DNA of 64,000 bases. Origin: Thelonectria olida (taxonomy: Eukaryota > Ascomycota > Sordariomycetes > Hypocreales > Nectriaceae). The notes beneath the pieces are model-generated. The model did not search any database. It was not told the DNA's origin and worked only from the letters and a program-made list of their open reading frames with translations. Both the position numbers and the translations under genes were made by a program. This document shows positions 22,355 to 36,000 of the stretch, piece by piece (the first letter of the stretch is position 1; every line of letters starts with the position of its first letter). The DNA lies in the NCBI GenBank assembly GCA_020736575.1, contig JAGPYM010000008.1, forward strand, positions 620,001 through 684,000, in the 5' to 3' direction.

Positions 22355-24384
22355 CTATCCTCGTCGCGCCCATTCTACAACTTCAAACGCTACTCGGCGC
22401 TCGGTGGCTTCGTCGAGATCGCTCCCGCTCGGGATCCGGACAATCATCAGCGCAGGCCGGTTCTGCGCGTGCACCGTCACGTACTGCGGAATGTCCTTCT
22501 CCTTGGTCGGCATGGCGTACACCACCAGGTCGGCCGCGATGATCTTGCGCCACAGAGTCGCCGCCCACTGCCAGTGGTCGTGCGGCTCGTACAAGTCCTC
22601 GATCGGCGCGTTGCACGCAAACATGTCGGCCACGGTCAGGCTGTAGCCCTCCTTGAGCAGCGCCACTGGCGTCTTGGTCGACGGCGCTGGTCTTCCGTGC
22701 GAATCCGCCGACGAGTTGGACTCTGCAGAACCTCGTCGTGAAGAGGTCTCGCTGGACCCGTGTTGGGGGATGACGTGTTGTCTGATTTCGTCCGATTTGT
22801 CGCGCCAGCGCTTGACTGTGTCGGAGTATATATCGATGGGCTCTCCGTCGACGTTGGACCGGAAGCCCTCGCCGCCAGGAAAGTCGCGAGCCGTGTGGTT
22901 TTCCCAAGACTTGACGTCGAACTGTCCGACTGCTTTCAAAGCCTTCTCAACAGCTCTGCCGACCTGTTGGAGCATTCGCGTCTCGGGCCCATCGACCGAA
23001 ATGACAGCACCACGACTGCCGGCTTCGAAGCTCAGGGGTACTCGCGAAGGCTGTTCTTGGCAAACCCTGGAGATGACGGCAAGCTTGTTAGGCACCGGAA
23101 TGTCCATGACGTGCTCGGCAACACTCTTCTTCGAAGCGGGAGCAGCACGGGGGCCCGAGATGCCGAGACCAGTGACGGGTGTGTTGGGGTGTTGAGTCTC
23201 CGGGTCTGTAGCCATGGCTTGAGACCTGTGCGTCCGCAGAGGGGGGAGTCGGAGCGACTCGTCAAAGGATGGATTTCGGCCAGTATGCGGACTCTGCCCA
23301 TCCCAGTGGCCAGAAACCGATGGTCGAGGCGGGGGAGGCATCGGGGCAGTTTGAGTACCTGTCAAGTCCCTGGCATCGGGAAAGGTAGAGGGCTCATACG
23401 GCTGCGCGCTGCTCGAAGGGCCGCCGACGGAGAAGGCTCGCCCCATTGGACCTGGGACGATGTTTGGCGAGGAAATTGGGTGAAGGTTTGCTCTGGTGAG
23501 GCGCCGTCTCTTCATCTCGGGCGGCTCGGGGTCATACTCGTCTGTGTCGTAGTAGGTCGACGACGCCTGGGATGGAAACCGCTGCCTACCAGGAGGTAGA
23601 CTGCCGAAGCTCCCTCGACGAGCCATTTCGGCATCATCTCCCCTCACTGTCGGAGTGTAGGGGCTGATTCCCGGCCTGGCAGCAGTTGGGGTTGAGCTCG
23701 CCAACGAGGCGGTGCGCGGAGCCGCCAGGGACCGGCCATTGCATTTCGGACAACGGCCTCCGTCGTCGCCGGGAGCGGTTCCTGGACGGTTAGCCTGAGC
23801 CCGGTTACCGCGGCGAGGCTGATATCGGTAGTCAGGGTATTGGAGCTGGTGACGGTGCTTCTCTTCGTCTGCCATCTTCTTCCATGTCTCCTTGACATGC
23901 TCTGGCTCCTCCTTCCACTGCTCGCCGATGATCTTGGAGATCTCGGGGTTAGATAGGTTGGGGTTTTCGGCAACAACCTGGGCTTGGTGATGCTGGCGAT
24001 ATAGAATGAAGACTGCGTCGAGGGGTGTTAGTCACGGACAAAGCACACAACAACAAAGAAACTCTCTCGTCTCAACCTACCATTGCGAGGTCTAGGAATC
24101 TTGGGAGCTGGCGTGCATAGACAGATGTGATCCCTCGGGGTGTCGATGCTCATGGTGGAAGAGGCCGAGTTGATCTTGAGGTTCTCAAACATGGCGTAGC
24201 TGGCATCGGCCGTGTTGATGGAAGCGGCACGTTTCCTCGCCAGGCCGCCAACGGTGCGAGGACTAGGAGATTCGGGGGCTTCAGCGGCTTGAAGGCCTTC
24301 GTGGTCTGCGTCGAGCTCCATGGGAGACGGGCGGGCCGGGGTCACGGCCTTGGAGGGGGCAACCAAGGATATAACCTGTGACAT
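22355..24384 (-). CDS. HMG-box (MATA_HMG type) transcription factor
   Basis: Exons 24081-24384 and 22355-24012 with a 68 bp intron (GTAGGT..GCAG) give 653 residues. The splice falls inside the HMG box and restores IPRPRNVFILYRQHHQAQ. The box (about 96-168) continues NPEISKIIGEQWKEEPEHVK..WKKMADEEKHRH and ends YPDYRYQPRR, the mating-type/Ste11-like signature with a basic tail. Then comes a CxxC pair (CPKCNG), a long Ser/Pro-rich region and a conserved-looking C-terminal block (HDHWQWAATLWRKIIAADLVVY). HMG-box factors of this class act in fungal mating and sexual development. S. pombe Ste11 and Neurospora FMF-1 are the likely relatives by domain layout, but the exact ortholog is unproven. The start is the ATG at 24384. 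Confidence 0.88.
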
Positions 24385-24780
24385 ATTTCTACTGTGAAGA
24401 AGCGCGCGGAACTGGATGCCAGCGCGGACAGGGGTGGCAGGGGGTGCGTAGATGAGAGTACGGGCACGCCAAAGTTTCTAGACTGTAAGATACCCTGTCC
24501 TAGCTCGTTGGGAGCTGAGTGGCTATATCGATCGGGAGTCGTTGGTGGTTGAAACGGGTTCGGTGGGAAAGGGAAGGGAAAAGGAAAGAAAGTATTGCCT
24601 CCCGGAGAAGGGGAGCAAACCTGGAGGAGAAGCAATAAGTCCTAGGAATAGAGGCTTGCGTCGGACAAGGCGGTTGCAAGCTGAGGGTTGTTGATGATGA
24701 TGATGTGTGTGTGGAGAGATTCTGGTTCGTAGTTGTTGTCTTCGTCTTGGTCTTTGTGTGTATATGTGTATGCGCGTTCA

Positions 24781-24811
<31 letters not shown>

Positions 24812-26282
24812 TGTAAGTTGATGCCTGGTTGAGCATTCACGAGGCAGAAGAAGACAATGAATAAAAGGAGCGTGAGTGAGTGACAGGACAGAGGAAAGTC
24901 GTGCCGCTTGTCAACCACCACCAAGGACCGGCTCATGAATAGCCGTCCATTATCGGACAGTTGGTTTCGCCACTCCTTTGTTTCCTTTTGCTCCTTGTCT
25001 TCTTCTCACTTCTCCTGGCTTCCTCCTATACCGAGTGTTCCTCGATGAATGTCCGTTTCTTTCTCCACCACACACTTCTTCTTCTTCTCCTCCACCGTCT
25101 TTCTCTTCTCGATCCCAACAACAGCAGCAACTCAGTTCGAGCCAATCAACCGGAAGAATAGCTGACCTGCGTGAGTAGTAAACACAGAGAGGGAGGCCCG
25201 TGGCGAACGCCCCTACATGTCGCAGCAGCGCTTGATCAGAGTCCTTTGTTCGTGTTTGCGCCGCCAACCGGTCCGTCCACACCCGTCCGTAATAAGCAAC
25301 GAACAGCAGCAACGAGGCTCCGGCTCCGGCTCAAAGGCTAACGAGGAGAGGTCACCCAGGCCCAGTCTCACGGACGGGACGAACAAGGGTTGAAAGGCAA
25401 AAGGAGATGAAAGAAAACCGGTGATAAAAATAAAGGAGACAGACAGACAGACGACTCCTCAAGCCACAACCAAAGACAAAGTAACACACAGGCCATATCC
25501 CCGTCATATATGACCATGGCCATCGAAGGACAGCGGGCAGAGAACAAAAGAGGACAACACAGAGAAACGCCCGCGCCTCTACCTGGACCGCGCTCGTCTC
25601 TGATCCCAGCCTCGCCCAACGACGACAATGAGCAGCCGGAATGCTGAAGGCGCCCGTCATGGTGGTGCGGAATGCGTTAGGCGGCCTCTGAGACAAAGAA
25701 CAATGTGCGTGCCGAAATTGAGGGGGCTAGGTAGTAAACCAACCGCTCACTGCACGTGATGCCAAACGGTCTTGTTACCTCTCAATCTCCATCTCATCTC
25801 AATCTCGATTCGGGTAACGGATAACGATACAGCAATCCGGACGGCATATTAATGGACCTGCGTCGTCGGGGTGGGAGGTTCCAGACGGTGGGCCATGGGA
25901 AATAGAGACGCGGGAGCGTGGAATTGCATCCCATCGCCATGTCTGGGGAGACTCATCCAGCACGAGACACACACAGGCTTGAATAACACCGAGAACCTGG
26001 GAAACCGCTTGGCAATGGCATTCTCTCTGCCGGTTTCAACGAAGACAGCTCAGCTCCCAGCCAGCCAGCCCCCGACGCCGAACCGTTCTCCTAGTTGTTG
26101 TATTTCCTAACCTGATCAAAATTACACGACACCTTTTGTCATCGCCCTGAAAAATAAAAACTGTCCCTTTCGCAGCCTGGTGAATATGGTATTTATGACA
26201 CGTCTTTTACACCCCCCAGCGCCAGCCTAGACCGGTCCAATAGCCGCGGTACGACTACCACGCCGGCTCGTACCTCCACCAC
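24385..26282. other. Intergenic, upstream of the HMG-box gene and downstream of RVB1
   Basis: The HMG-box leader/promoter side contains (GT)13 at 24784-24810 and CT-rich stretches near 24970-25120. No coding frame starting at ATG is convincing. Confidence 0.65.
24784..24810. repeat. (GT)13 microsatellite
   Basis: 27 bases of uninterrupted alternating GT, about 400 bp upstream of the HMG-box ATG. Confidence 0.97.
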
Positions 26283-27857
<1,575 letters not shown>

Positions 27858-28580
27858 CTTATCGATTGGCGGCAGCCGATGTCGTCGAAAATAACGGGTC
27901 TTTTGTATTCGATGTCAATTCTAATGGATGGAAAACGGCGGTTATTTGAGTTTTGAGGGAAGTTGCAGTTGAAGGTGTTTGCAGTGTAGCCTGAAAGATT
28001 CCAAATATTTGCGACTGAGCTTAGCCCTGCATGCGACCCGTCTCCTTGACGATGCGCGTTCTACGCGCCACCTGGAATCACGTGACGAGACATGATTCCT
28101 AACTTGCTTACCCTGGAGCGGTCGAGAAAGTTTTATTTTCTTTTATTAGCTAACTCGTCGTAGTTTAGTTATCACTGATGAACTTGTATTTTTTTCTCTG
28201 TCTTTCATTAAACGGATGTATTCCCGCATGTCTGTGTGAATGCTGGGCCCGAACACTCCTCATTGAAACATGAGAGATACTATACTATGTAATCAATGGC
28301 ACTCATTAATTGCGGGAATAATGTCTTGTGGGATTCGGCTGCATGGTGAACACTAGAACTGGTCCATTAAGGAACACCTCACTCTAATATTGATGTACTT
28401 TCGTCGAATATCTTGTCTAGGTAGGTATTTCTTCCCTCTAAGGTGTGGTTGGCTATCATTTTGACTTCCTTATCTTGTCAACCTCCTCCACACCTACACG
28501 AGTAAATTATCGACAGACTCTTCCAACACAATAAAAGCTCCCAAAATTTAATTCAGTGCTTTCTTGTTAGCATTCCTTCA
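27858..28580. promoter_or_regulatory. Divergent upstream region of RVB1 and a Zn2Cys6 factor
   Basis: 723 bp between two start codons. AT-richer than neighbouring DNA (T-rich 28130-28215). No specific operator recognised. Confidence 0.6.
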
Positions 28581-30271
28581 ATGGACAAGCCTAATCGAAA
28601 GAAAAGACTCGCACCCCGCACTCGCTCAGGCTGTCTCCCTTGCCGGCAACACCACCGAAAATGCGACGAAGAACACCCAGCGTGTGGCTTGTGCCGCAAG
28701 AATATGCGGACCTGTCAATACGGACCGCGGATAGTATGGGGCGGTCGTCCGTTTCAGAAGTCTGTCTTTGGCCAATGCATATTAGACCAGTCCGTGGTGG
28801 TAGAGTATTCCGATAGGAGAGGTGTGTTTTGATCGCTGAGCGTATACTGGGATCATGTTAAGACGTAAACATAGATGACGGTAGGTCTGCCAAATCGTTC
28901 GTATACCGCCTTGCTCGAATCGATGGAGAGAGGCGAGTTGCTGAGGATGAGATGTCTTCAACATCGCCAACCGCACATCCATCTCCAGAGACAATACCAT
29001 CTCCCCAGAGACGTCCCGCGTCCAAGTCTATCGACCAATGGGACAAAACTACAGTTTCGTCAATGCTCTCACAAGTTCCGTCTCTCTCGCTCGATCTTCC
29101 ACCTGTTTACCGACCTTTGCTCGACTACTTTTCCCGTGTTGCCGATTCATTTTCCTGCCACGAAGTGGTCAAGATGGACCTCTACGCAACTTTTATGCCG
29201 ATAGCAATCGAAACGTCCCTCGTTATGACTGCGCTTCTCAATTTGGCTGCCGTACACAGACTCAATTCTGGCTTGGGACAGAGTGACAAACAGGTCACCC
29301 TCTTACAAACCATGGCCATCCAACAATTGCGCTCAAAGCTCTCTGGCCCCTTGAGTATCCCTACTGAAGCAGTCATGGCATCGATAATACTACTATGCTA
29401 CTCTGAGATTGTGTCTGGAAGTTATCAGTCTCATTCTTGGAGACTTCACCTCGAAGGAGCTGCTTCTCTTTTGGGAAACGACCGACAAGGTTGGAATATC
29501 AATGCGCTAGATTCCACACGAGCATTTCTTTCGAGATGTTTCGTCTCGCTTGCAGCGCTGGCGAATGTTTCGGGCTATCCTCCAAGCGACATGGTATCAC
29601 AACAGGCGACTCATCTACTCGGAGGCAATGATCAAATACGGTATATTGATGAGTTCACAGGATTTTCGACTGGACTGGTCCCAATCTTCGTGGAAATCGG
29701 CTCCCTGTTACGAAGGCGAGACAAAATACTGCAGCATGACCCCGAGAGCCTGGAAGTGCGCGCAGTGCAACTCATCCAAAAAGTACACCGCATGATGGAC
29801 AACGGCTGTTCTGGGTTGAGGATGAAATCCTCGACGACCATGAGTCCGACCAGAAGGCAAGAATATCTGTACATCAACGAGTCGTATCACCAAGCTGCCT
29901 TGATACATTTGTATCAACGACTTCGCAGGATGCCCTCGTCGTCGGACCAAGTCCAAACTAGTGTTCGACGAATTTTGGCACTTCTGGCCAACGTCAAGCT
30001 TTTGAATGGCCCATGTCCGGGGATTGTACTACTGTTCCCCTTATTCTCTGCTGGATGTGGCGCGATCAGACCAGAGGACAGACACCAAGTGCGAATGCTG
30101 TTGAAGAACATGGCGGAAATATTTCGTCTTGGTACTGTTCGACATGGCTTAAAGGTATTGGAGACAATATGGTGCCATCGAGATACCTATGGTGAGTCGG
30201 AGTCGACCCTAGGCTGGCAGAGTTTCATCGGTAGGCATGACAAATTCGTTTTCGTCAATGCTCGAGTCTGA
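28581..30271 (+). CDS. Zn(II)2Cys6 transcription factor with fungal-specific C-terminal domain
   Basis: Exons 28581-28821 and 28875-30271, 545 residues. The 53 bp intron (GTGTGT..CATAG) is phase 1 and joins R-D-D-G-R-S-A-K. Near the N terminus is a complete binuclear zinc cluster: Cx2Cx6Cx6Cx2Cx6C in CLPCRQHHRKC..CGLCRKNMRTC. The rest is helical and matches the DUF3468/Fungal_trans_2 style of regulator (LLQTMAIQQLRSKL, ASIILLCYSEIVSGS, HLEGAASLL). It ends 78 bp from the facing stop of an amidohydrolase gene, so it may regulate that enzyme, though tail-to-tail placement is weak evidence. The acceptor is inferred from phase: a closer TAG acceptor at 28884 would shift the frame. Confidence 0.87.
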
Positions 30272-30349
30272 CTTGACGTCCAGGCCCCAATATTGACCTC
30301 ATCTTGTATTGACGACTGGCTTCCTTGAGCATGCAATAAGCTGCATGTC

Positions 30350-31750
30350 CTACGAAGTTTCGCCGGTTATTACTAGCGTCTTCATCTCTTCTGATATGAC
30401 TTCAAACATGGCATCCATATCTCGGCGGACCGTCTCCTCATCAATGGCCAGCACCTGGAAATCCTTCACCACCAACTTTCCATCAATGATGGAATGCTGC
30501 ACAGCAGACCCGTTGCAACCAAACACAAGATGGCTTTCCAGCATCGTCTTTCGCCTGGTCGGCTCCTTCAGCAGAGGAGTGAACATCTGGTTCTTGGTGA
30601 GATCGACCACAATGACGTCTGCCTTCTTCCCTGGTGCAATGACACCGGCATCAATGCCCAGAGCCTTGGCACCGTTTCTTGTTGCCATGCGTAGGGTGTC
30701 GTGGGGCTTGGCCAAGGAAGCATCTTGATGCAGCGCTCGTTGGATGAGCGAGCCAAACTTCATGAGCTCGAACATGTCCGGGCTATTTTCGCACTCGAAG
30801 GCGTCGATCCCCATCCCGACGTTGACGCCAGCTGCCAATAGGCCCTGAAGTCGGGCGATGCCATTTCCCAGCTTGGCGTTTGATCCGGGGTCGTAGGAGA
30901 CGGAGGTGCCGGTTTCTGCGAGAAGCGCAATGTCTCTGTCGGTGAGATGCACGCAATGTGCGGCTACGGTGTCGGGCCCTAAGCAGTCGGACTCGTATGC
31001 AATCTCAACAGGCGTCTTTCCGAATTTGGCCTGGATGTCCTGGACTTCCTGCGCCGACTCACTCAGATGAATGTGAAGGCCAGTTCCCAGCTTCTTCTTC
31101 ATTTGGCCAACTTGGGCCATGAGCTCGAGGTTTGAAGTGCACATCCACTCATGGCCCATCCAGACCCGGATGCGGCCTCCCTCTCTGCCATTGTTTTCTA
31201 TGAAAGACGTTTCGTTGTCCTCGATCAAGTCTAGTTTGTGCTTTGCGAGAGCTACTTCGTTGCTAAGCACAGCTCTGATACCAATCTTGGTCGCAGCGTC
31301 GGCAAGGGAACCTACAAATCGGTACATGTCGTTGACGGTGGTAGTGCCGGATTTAATGGCGGTGCAGTACGAGTGCAAAGCTGCAGTATAGGCTCGCTCT
31401 TTGGTCAAGGCCCTGACGCTGGGATACCAGACTTCGTCCAAGTATTCCTTTAAAGGAAGCTCATCACCAAAGCCCTGATGGTGAGTCAACCTATGAACTG
31501 TGGGCGAGGGCAATACTCTTACCTTGGCCACTGAGGTGTGGAAATGCAAGTCAACAAAACCTGGCATTGCCAACTTATCCGTGCCGTCCAGAAGCGTGAC
31601 GGTCGAGTCATTTAGCAGTTCATTGCTTGGACTTCCATGATAGATGCTGGTGATACGGTCTCCTTCAATCTCGACTGTGCCCGGATAGTAAAACGAGTCG
31701 TCGTCATCCAATGTCAAGATGGTTGTATTGTAGATGATTATTCGTTCCAT
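30350..31750 (-). CDS. Metal-dependent amidohydrolase (chlorohydrolase/TrzA-AtzA, guanine or SAH/MTA deaminase-like)
   Basis: Exons 31523-31750 and 30350-31474, 450 residues; intron 31475-31522. Metal-site motifs: HFH (DLHFHTS, about 69-71), GLHIHLSES, AAHCVHL and GIDAFEC (Asp), the amidohydrolase HxH..H..H..D set. The C terminus returns to the small beta-sandwich (GVIAPGKKADVIVVDL). Family members hydrolyse C-N or C-Cl bonds on purine, triazine or related rings; the substrate is not readable from sequence. The 48 bp intron (GTAAG..CATCAG) is a multiple of three with no stop, so an unspliced product of 466 residues is possible, but removing it restores TSVAK-GFGDELPL, as in relatives. Confidence 0.87.
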   Translation of the reverse strand: MERIIIYNTTILTLDDDDSFYYPGTVEIEGDRITSIYHGSPSNELLNDSTVTLLDGTDKLAMPGFVDLHFHTSVAKVRVLPSPTVHRLTHHQGFGDELPLKEYLDEVWYPSVRALTKERAYTAALHSYCTAIKSGTTTVNDMYRFVGSLADAATKIGIRAVLSNEVALAKHKLDLIEDNETSFIENNGREGGRIRVWMGHEWMCTSNLELMAQVGQMKKKLGTGLHIHLSESAQEVQDIQAKFGKTPVEIAYESDCLGPDTVAAHCVHLTDRDIALLAETGTSVSYDPGSNAKLGNGIARLQGLLAAGVNVGMGIDAFECENSPDMFELMKFGSLIQRALHQDASLAKPHDTLRMATRNGAKALGIDAGVIAPGKKADVIVVDLTKNQMFTPLLKEPTRRKTMLESHLVFGCNGSAVQHSIIDGKLVVKDFQVLAIDEETVRRDMDAMFEVISEEMKTLVITGETS

Positions 31751-32277
31751 TTCGGGTGCGACACAAGCAAAATTTATGGAATCAGACAGTGTTTAAAGGA
31801 AGTTGAGTAAACACGGAGAGGAATACACCTGATGGTCACTGACGATTCCCTTCATTTATACCCCGCATGCAGTCAAGGACTTGCCCTACAAAACAGGGCA
31901 CATACATGTAAACGGACACAAAGGAAGCAGTCTCAACGTGTGGCCATTCGTCAGGTCTGTACTTTCCCATTCGCGTTAATGCTCGAGGGTGATGCTGTTG
32001 GCACCTCTATGAGCCGAGTCTGGTCTATAGTTTCCTGTTTGGGTTTAGACGCAGCTGTCATGATGCTGTCTGGTCTTGACGAAATACTTTCCTTATCAGG
32101 ATCATGGCCACAATTCAAGCGAATGAGATTGTTCTGGCTCAAGGGCTTATATATGGGGTCATATAAACATTGGTTTTGATCCAATGATGAAAGAAAAACC
32201 AACATCTTCGCTGGACTCTTTCCTCGTTCTGGTTTCTTGGTGCGGTTGTTGCCACTTGAATGTCAACCAATCAGAAC
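31751..32277. other. Intergenic between the amidohydrolase start and tRNA-Ala
   Basis: Amidohydrolase promoter side. No coding frame or RNA gene seen apart from the adjacent tRNA. Confidence 0.65.
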
Positions 32278-32367
32278 GGGCGAATGGTTTAGTGGTATAA
32301 TTCTCGCTTAGCATGTTTCTTCTGAATAGCTTGTGAGCGGTCCAGGGTTCGATTCCCTGTTCGTCCA
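32278..32367 (+). tRNA. tRNA-Ala (anticodon AGC) with 18 nt intron
   Basis: The acceptor stem GGGCGAA pairs with TTCGTCC and contains G3:U70, the alanine identity pair. The D arm is GTTT-AGTGGTA-TAAT. The anticodon stem CTCGC (32303-32307) pairs with GTGAG (32333-32337). Loop is TT-AGC-A, followed by an 18 nt intron at 32314-32331, one base after the anticodon as eukaryotic tRNA introns require, and then T. The intron contains GCT, which can pair with the anticodon. The T arm is CAGGG-TTCGATT-CCCTG and supplies the B box. The discriminator is A. Mature length is 72 nt. Confidence 0.93.
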
Positions 32368-32370
32368 TTC

Positions 32371-32375
32371 TTTTT
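32371..32375 (+). terminator. RNA polymerase III terminator of tRNA-Ala
   Basis: T5 run four bases after the discriminator base, the usual Pol III stop signal. Confidence 0.85.
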
Positions 32376-33007
32376 ACTTCTGGCCATGTCAGGTGCTTGG
32401 CTGTTGCAATTTTTTGCACTTTTTATCTGCCTTGGTACGCCAATTTGACGTGCTTTCGCTTTGACGCAGTACAGTCTGGAATGTTGGTTGCGCCCTCATT
32501 CGCTAGTCGCTGCAGTGACGTTGTTCACTTACACGGGCAGACACAGCCGACAGGGTGAACTCAATCTTGACGGATATTTCGGAAAGACGTTGGAACCGTT
32601 CATGACGATTAAAATCAGATTTCATCTAGGCGTTGAATTAATGTACTTTTACTCATCGAGATAACATGATGTCTTGAACTTTGAAGACTCCCATCACCTA
32701 TTCACCCCCTGGCGGACACTGCAACGGTGGGTACGTACTCCCCACTAGGAATGACCCTGGGAAGAAGGAGACAGCCGAGCCCCGTGCCGTCGCGTTTATC
32801 CGAAAAGGAAACGCGTCTTCAACGTCAAATACAACAAACCACGGCATTCGTATGGGGCTCAGGAGCTAAGGTCCCAATTCCATCATCCACAGGGAGAACA
32901 ACGAATCATCATCACCCGTCGACAACGACGAAAGCGACAACGACAACGACAACAGCCAGCGACTGCGACGTCGGCACAATGCCCCGCGAGCTCGACCGTT
33001 GCTCATA
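32376..33007. other. Intergenic between tRNA-Ala and dynactin
   Basis: Dynactin promoter and leader. CA/AC-rich leader with ACGACA repeats near 32920-32950. No other gene. Confidence 0.65.
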
Positions 33008-36000
33008 ATGCAAGAATTCAAGCCCGGACAGACGGTCCAGCTCAACGATGGTCGCAAAGGCACCGTCCGCTTTGTCGGCCCAACAGGCTTCCAGGTCGGC
33101 GAGTGGGTGGGCATCGAGCTTGATGAGAAGACCGGCAAAAACGATGGCAGCGTCCAGGGGGAACGGTACTTTGATTGCCCACATGGCTACGGCATGTTTG
33201 TCAAGCCCATGATGGTTACAGTCGTTGCTCAGGCACCGCCTCCCAGAGCTGCTCCTGTGAGGAGGCCATCTCGACCGTCGAGCTTCGCCCCCGGTGCTGG
33301 TCGGACATCCATTTCAGGGGATACAGGGTTGAATAGGAGGAAGAGTCTTAATGCGCCAAGCCCCAGTCCGGTATCAAGAAACCGGCCATCGAGCATTGCG
33401 AGGGTATGACAAGATGGATTGTGTCGCAATGTGTTTAATTGCTAATTCTTGCATAGTCACCTACAAAATCACCCACCAAACAGTTGAGCGGTCCCTCAAG
33501 TGCCTCCGTCTCTCGAACAGGAACACCCTCCAATGCCCGAGTGCCGTCCGTCACCGCAAAGACTCGCCCAACTTCAGGTGTACGCACTTCTATGGGACCG
33601 CCACCTGCACCCGCCTCCCGAAATCGACAAGCCTCAACATCCTCAGTAGCATCAAGGCCTGGCGCTACCATGTCTCGTACTGCCAGTGGGCGCATGTCCC
33701 TGAGCGGTCCTCGTGCAGTACCTCGCCCAGAATCTGTCTCGAGACGACCTTCAGGGGACTCAACAGTCGGCCAAGGTTCATCCGATAGGGACGATGAAAA
33801 AGCAGAAACAGAGATTCTGTCACCCCAGCCTAGGAGCCCGGTCCTCGCGAGAACAAAAGCGCTGGAGAGACTTACCGGTGGCATTACGTCTCGGTCATCT
33901 ACGCCACCAGTCCAAAGGAAACCCGCCGCTCCTACCACGACTCGCACTGCCGGAAGCACAGCTGCAAGCCGTGAGATCGAAGACTTGAAGGCGAAGCTCA
34001 AGGTCCTGGAACGGAAACGAATCGAAGATCGGGATAAACTGATGCAGCTCGAGAAGGTCCAAGGGGAGAGGGACAAATTCGAAACCATTATTCAGAAACT
34101 CCAGCAGAAATACCAGCCTCAGCAGCAGGAGAATGCCGAGCTCCGAAAATTGTTGAAAGAGGCAGAACACAGACTTGAATCGATTGAAGAAATCCAAGCC
34201 GAGCACGACACAGCGTTGGAACTAGCGACACTCGACCGAGAAATGGCCGAAGAGACAGCTGAGGTTCTCAAGGTTGAGGTTGAAGCGTTGAAAGAGAAGT
34301 CGGAAGAACTGGAACTTGAAGTTGAAATTCTGAGAGAAGAGAACGAGGAGTATAGCAACGGCATGACCCCTGAGGAACGATCGAGCGTCGGATGGCTACA
34401 AATGGAACGGACGAATGAACGATTGCGAGAGGCCCTATTGCGGCTACGAGATATTACTCAGGAGACAGAAGAGGAACTCAGGGATCAGATCAAGGGGCTG
34501 GAGGATGAGCTTAAGGACTTCAGTGCTATCAAGGAGGACTTTGCCGGAACCAAGGAGAAGCTTGAGCAGTCGGAATCTGCCGTTGAGGATCTTCGCCAGC
34601 AACTCGACAACGCTCTTGGCGCCGAGGATATGATTGAAGACCTCACTGAGCGCAATATGAGCATGGCTGAACAGATTGAAGAGCTCAAGGCTGTTATCGA
34701 CGACCTAGAGAACTTGAAGGAAATCAACGATGAGCTTGAGATCAATCATGTTCAGAATGAGAAGGAGATGCAAGAGGAGCTCGACTTCAAAGACGCCGTC
34801 ATTTCAGAACAAGTTCGACGGTCAGGCCAGCAAGAGGAGACGCTTGAGGATATGGAGTACACGCTGTCTCGATTCCGCGAGTTGGTCACTAACTTGCAGA
34901 GTGACCTGGAGGATATGAGGGCATCGCAGGCTGTCACCGAGGGAGAATCGGAGAAACTCAACGACCGATCGAGAGCCATGATGGATCTCAACATGAAGCT
35001 CCAGATCTCTGCTGCCAAGGCGCAAGTCAAGACGATCGACCTTGAGCTCCGCCGCCTGGAGGCTCAGGAAGCCGAGCAGCACCTCGAGATTGTGAAGCTC
35101 TTCTTGCCCGACACGTATAAGGAGGACCAGGACTCTGTTCTTGCTCTGCTCCGTTTCCGCAGACTTGCCTTCAAGGCAAACCTCCTGAATGGTTTCATTC
35201 GAGAGCGCATCAACGGACAGCCTCATCCTGGACACGAAGATGACGTCTTTGCCGGATGTGATGCCGTGGACAAGCTCGTCTGGGTGTCGAATATGTGCGA
35301 CCGCTTCGTTCACGACATGAGCCATTGCTCGATCGAACAATTCTCCAAGTACCAGAATGCACTACATGAGCTGGAGCCGGTTGAGCGTGCTCTCAACGTA
35401 TGGATCGACGGCCTGCGCCGAGATGAGCTCAAGGAGCAGAAGTGCGCCGACGAACTCCAGCGCACCATTGCATTGCTGTCTCACCTTGCCGAGGTTCACA
35501 TTTCTGGCGATCTTTCCAGCTATGCTGATGATGTTTATATGAAGGCCTTGGTTATGCAGAGCCATCTCGACTCGGCCGCTGCCACCTTCAACACCTTCCG
35601 TGGCCTGGTCCAGCGAGTGGTCCCCGGTGAGGGCGACGACGAAGAGCTGGCGCAACACTTTGCGAAGAAGACGGATCTGGCCATTACCCACACCAGGGGG
35701 GCCAAGGTTATCGCTGGCAAGGCTGTTCGCGCTCTGCAAGACCTCAAGTCTCGATCTCTCTCGCTGCTGCCAGAGACTTCGGATGTATTCGAGCAATGCG
35801 GAAGGGCTACTCAGGACGTTGCGGATTTGGCCCGACAAATTGGTCTTGGTCTTCACGAGCTTCTGACATCTGACGAGGGCAGGACAGAGCCCTTTACCTA
35901 CGCCGAGGTACAAAACTCGATCCAAAAGTCCGTTCTTGCGGCCAGCTCGTCGAACGATTCCGACCTTTTCTCTACATACCTGACTAAGCTGCGCACTCTG

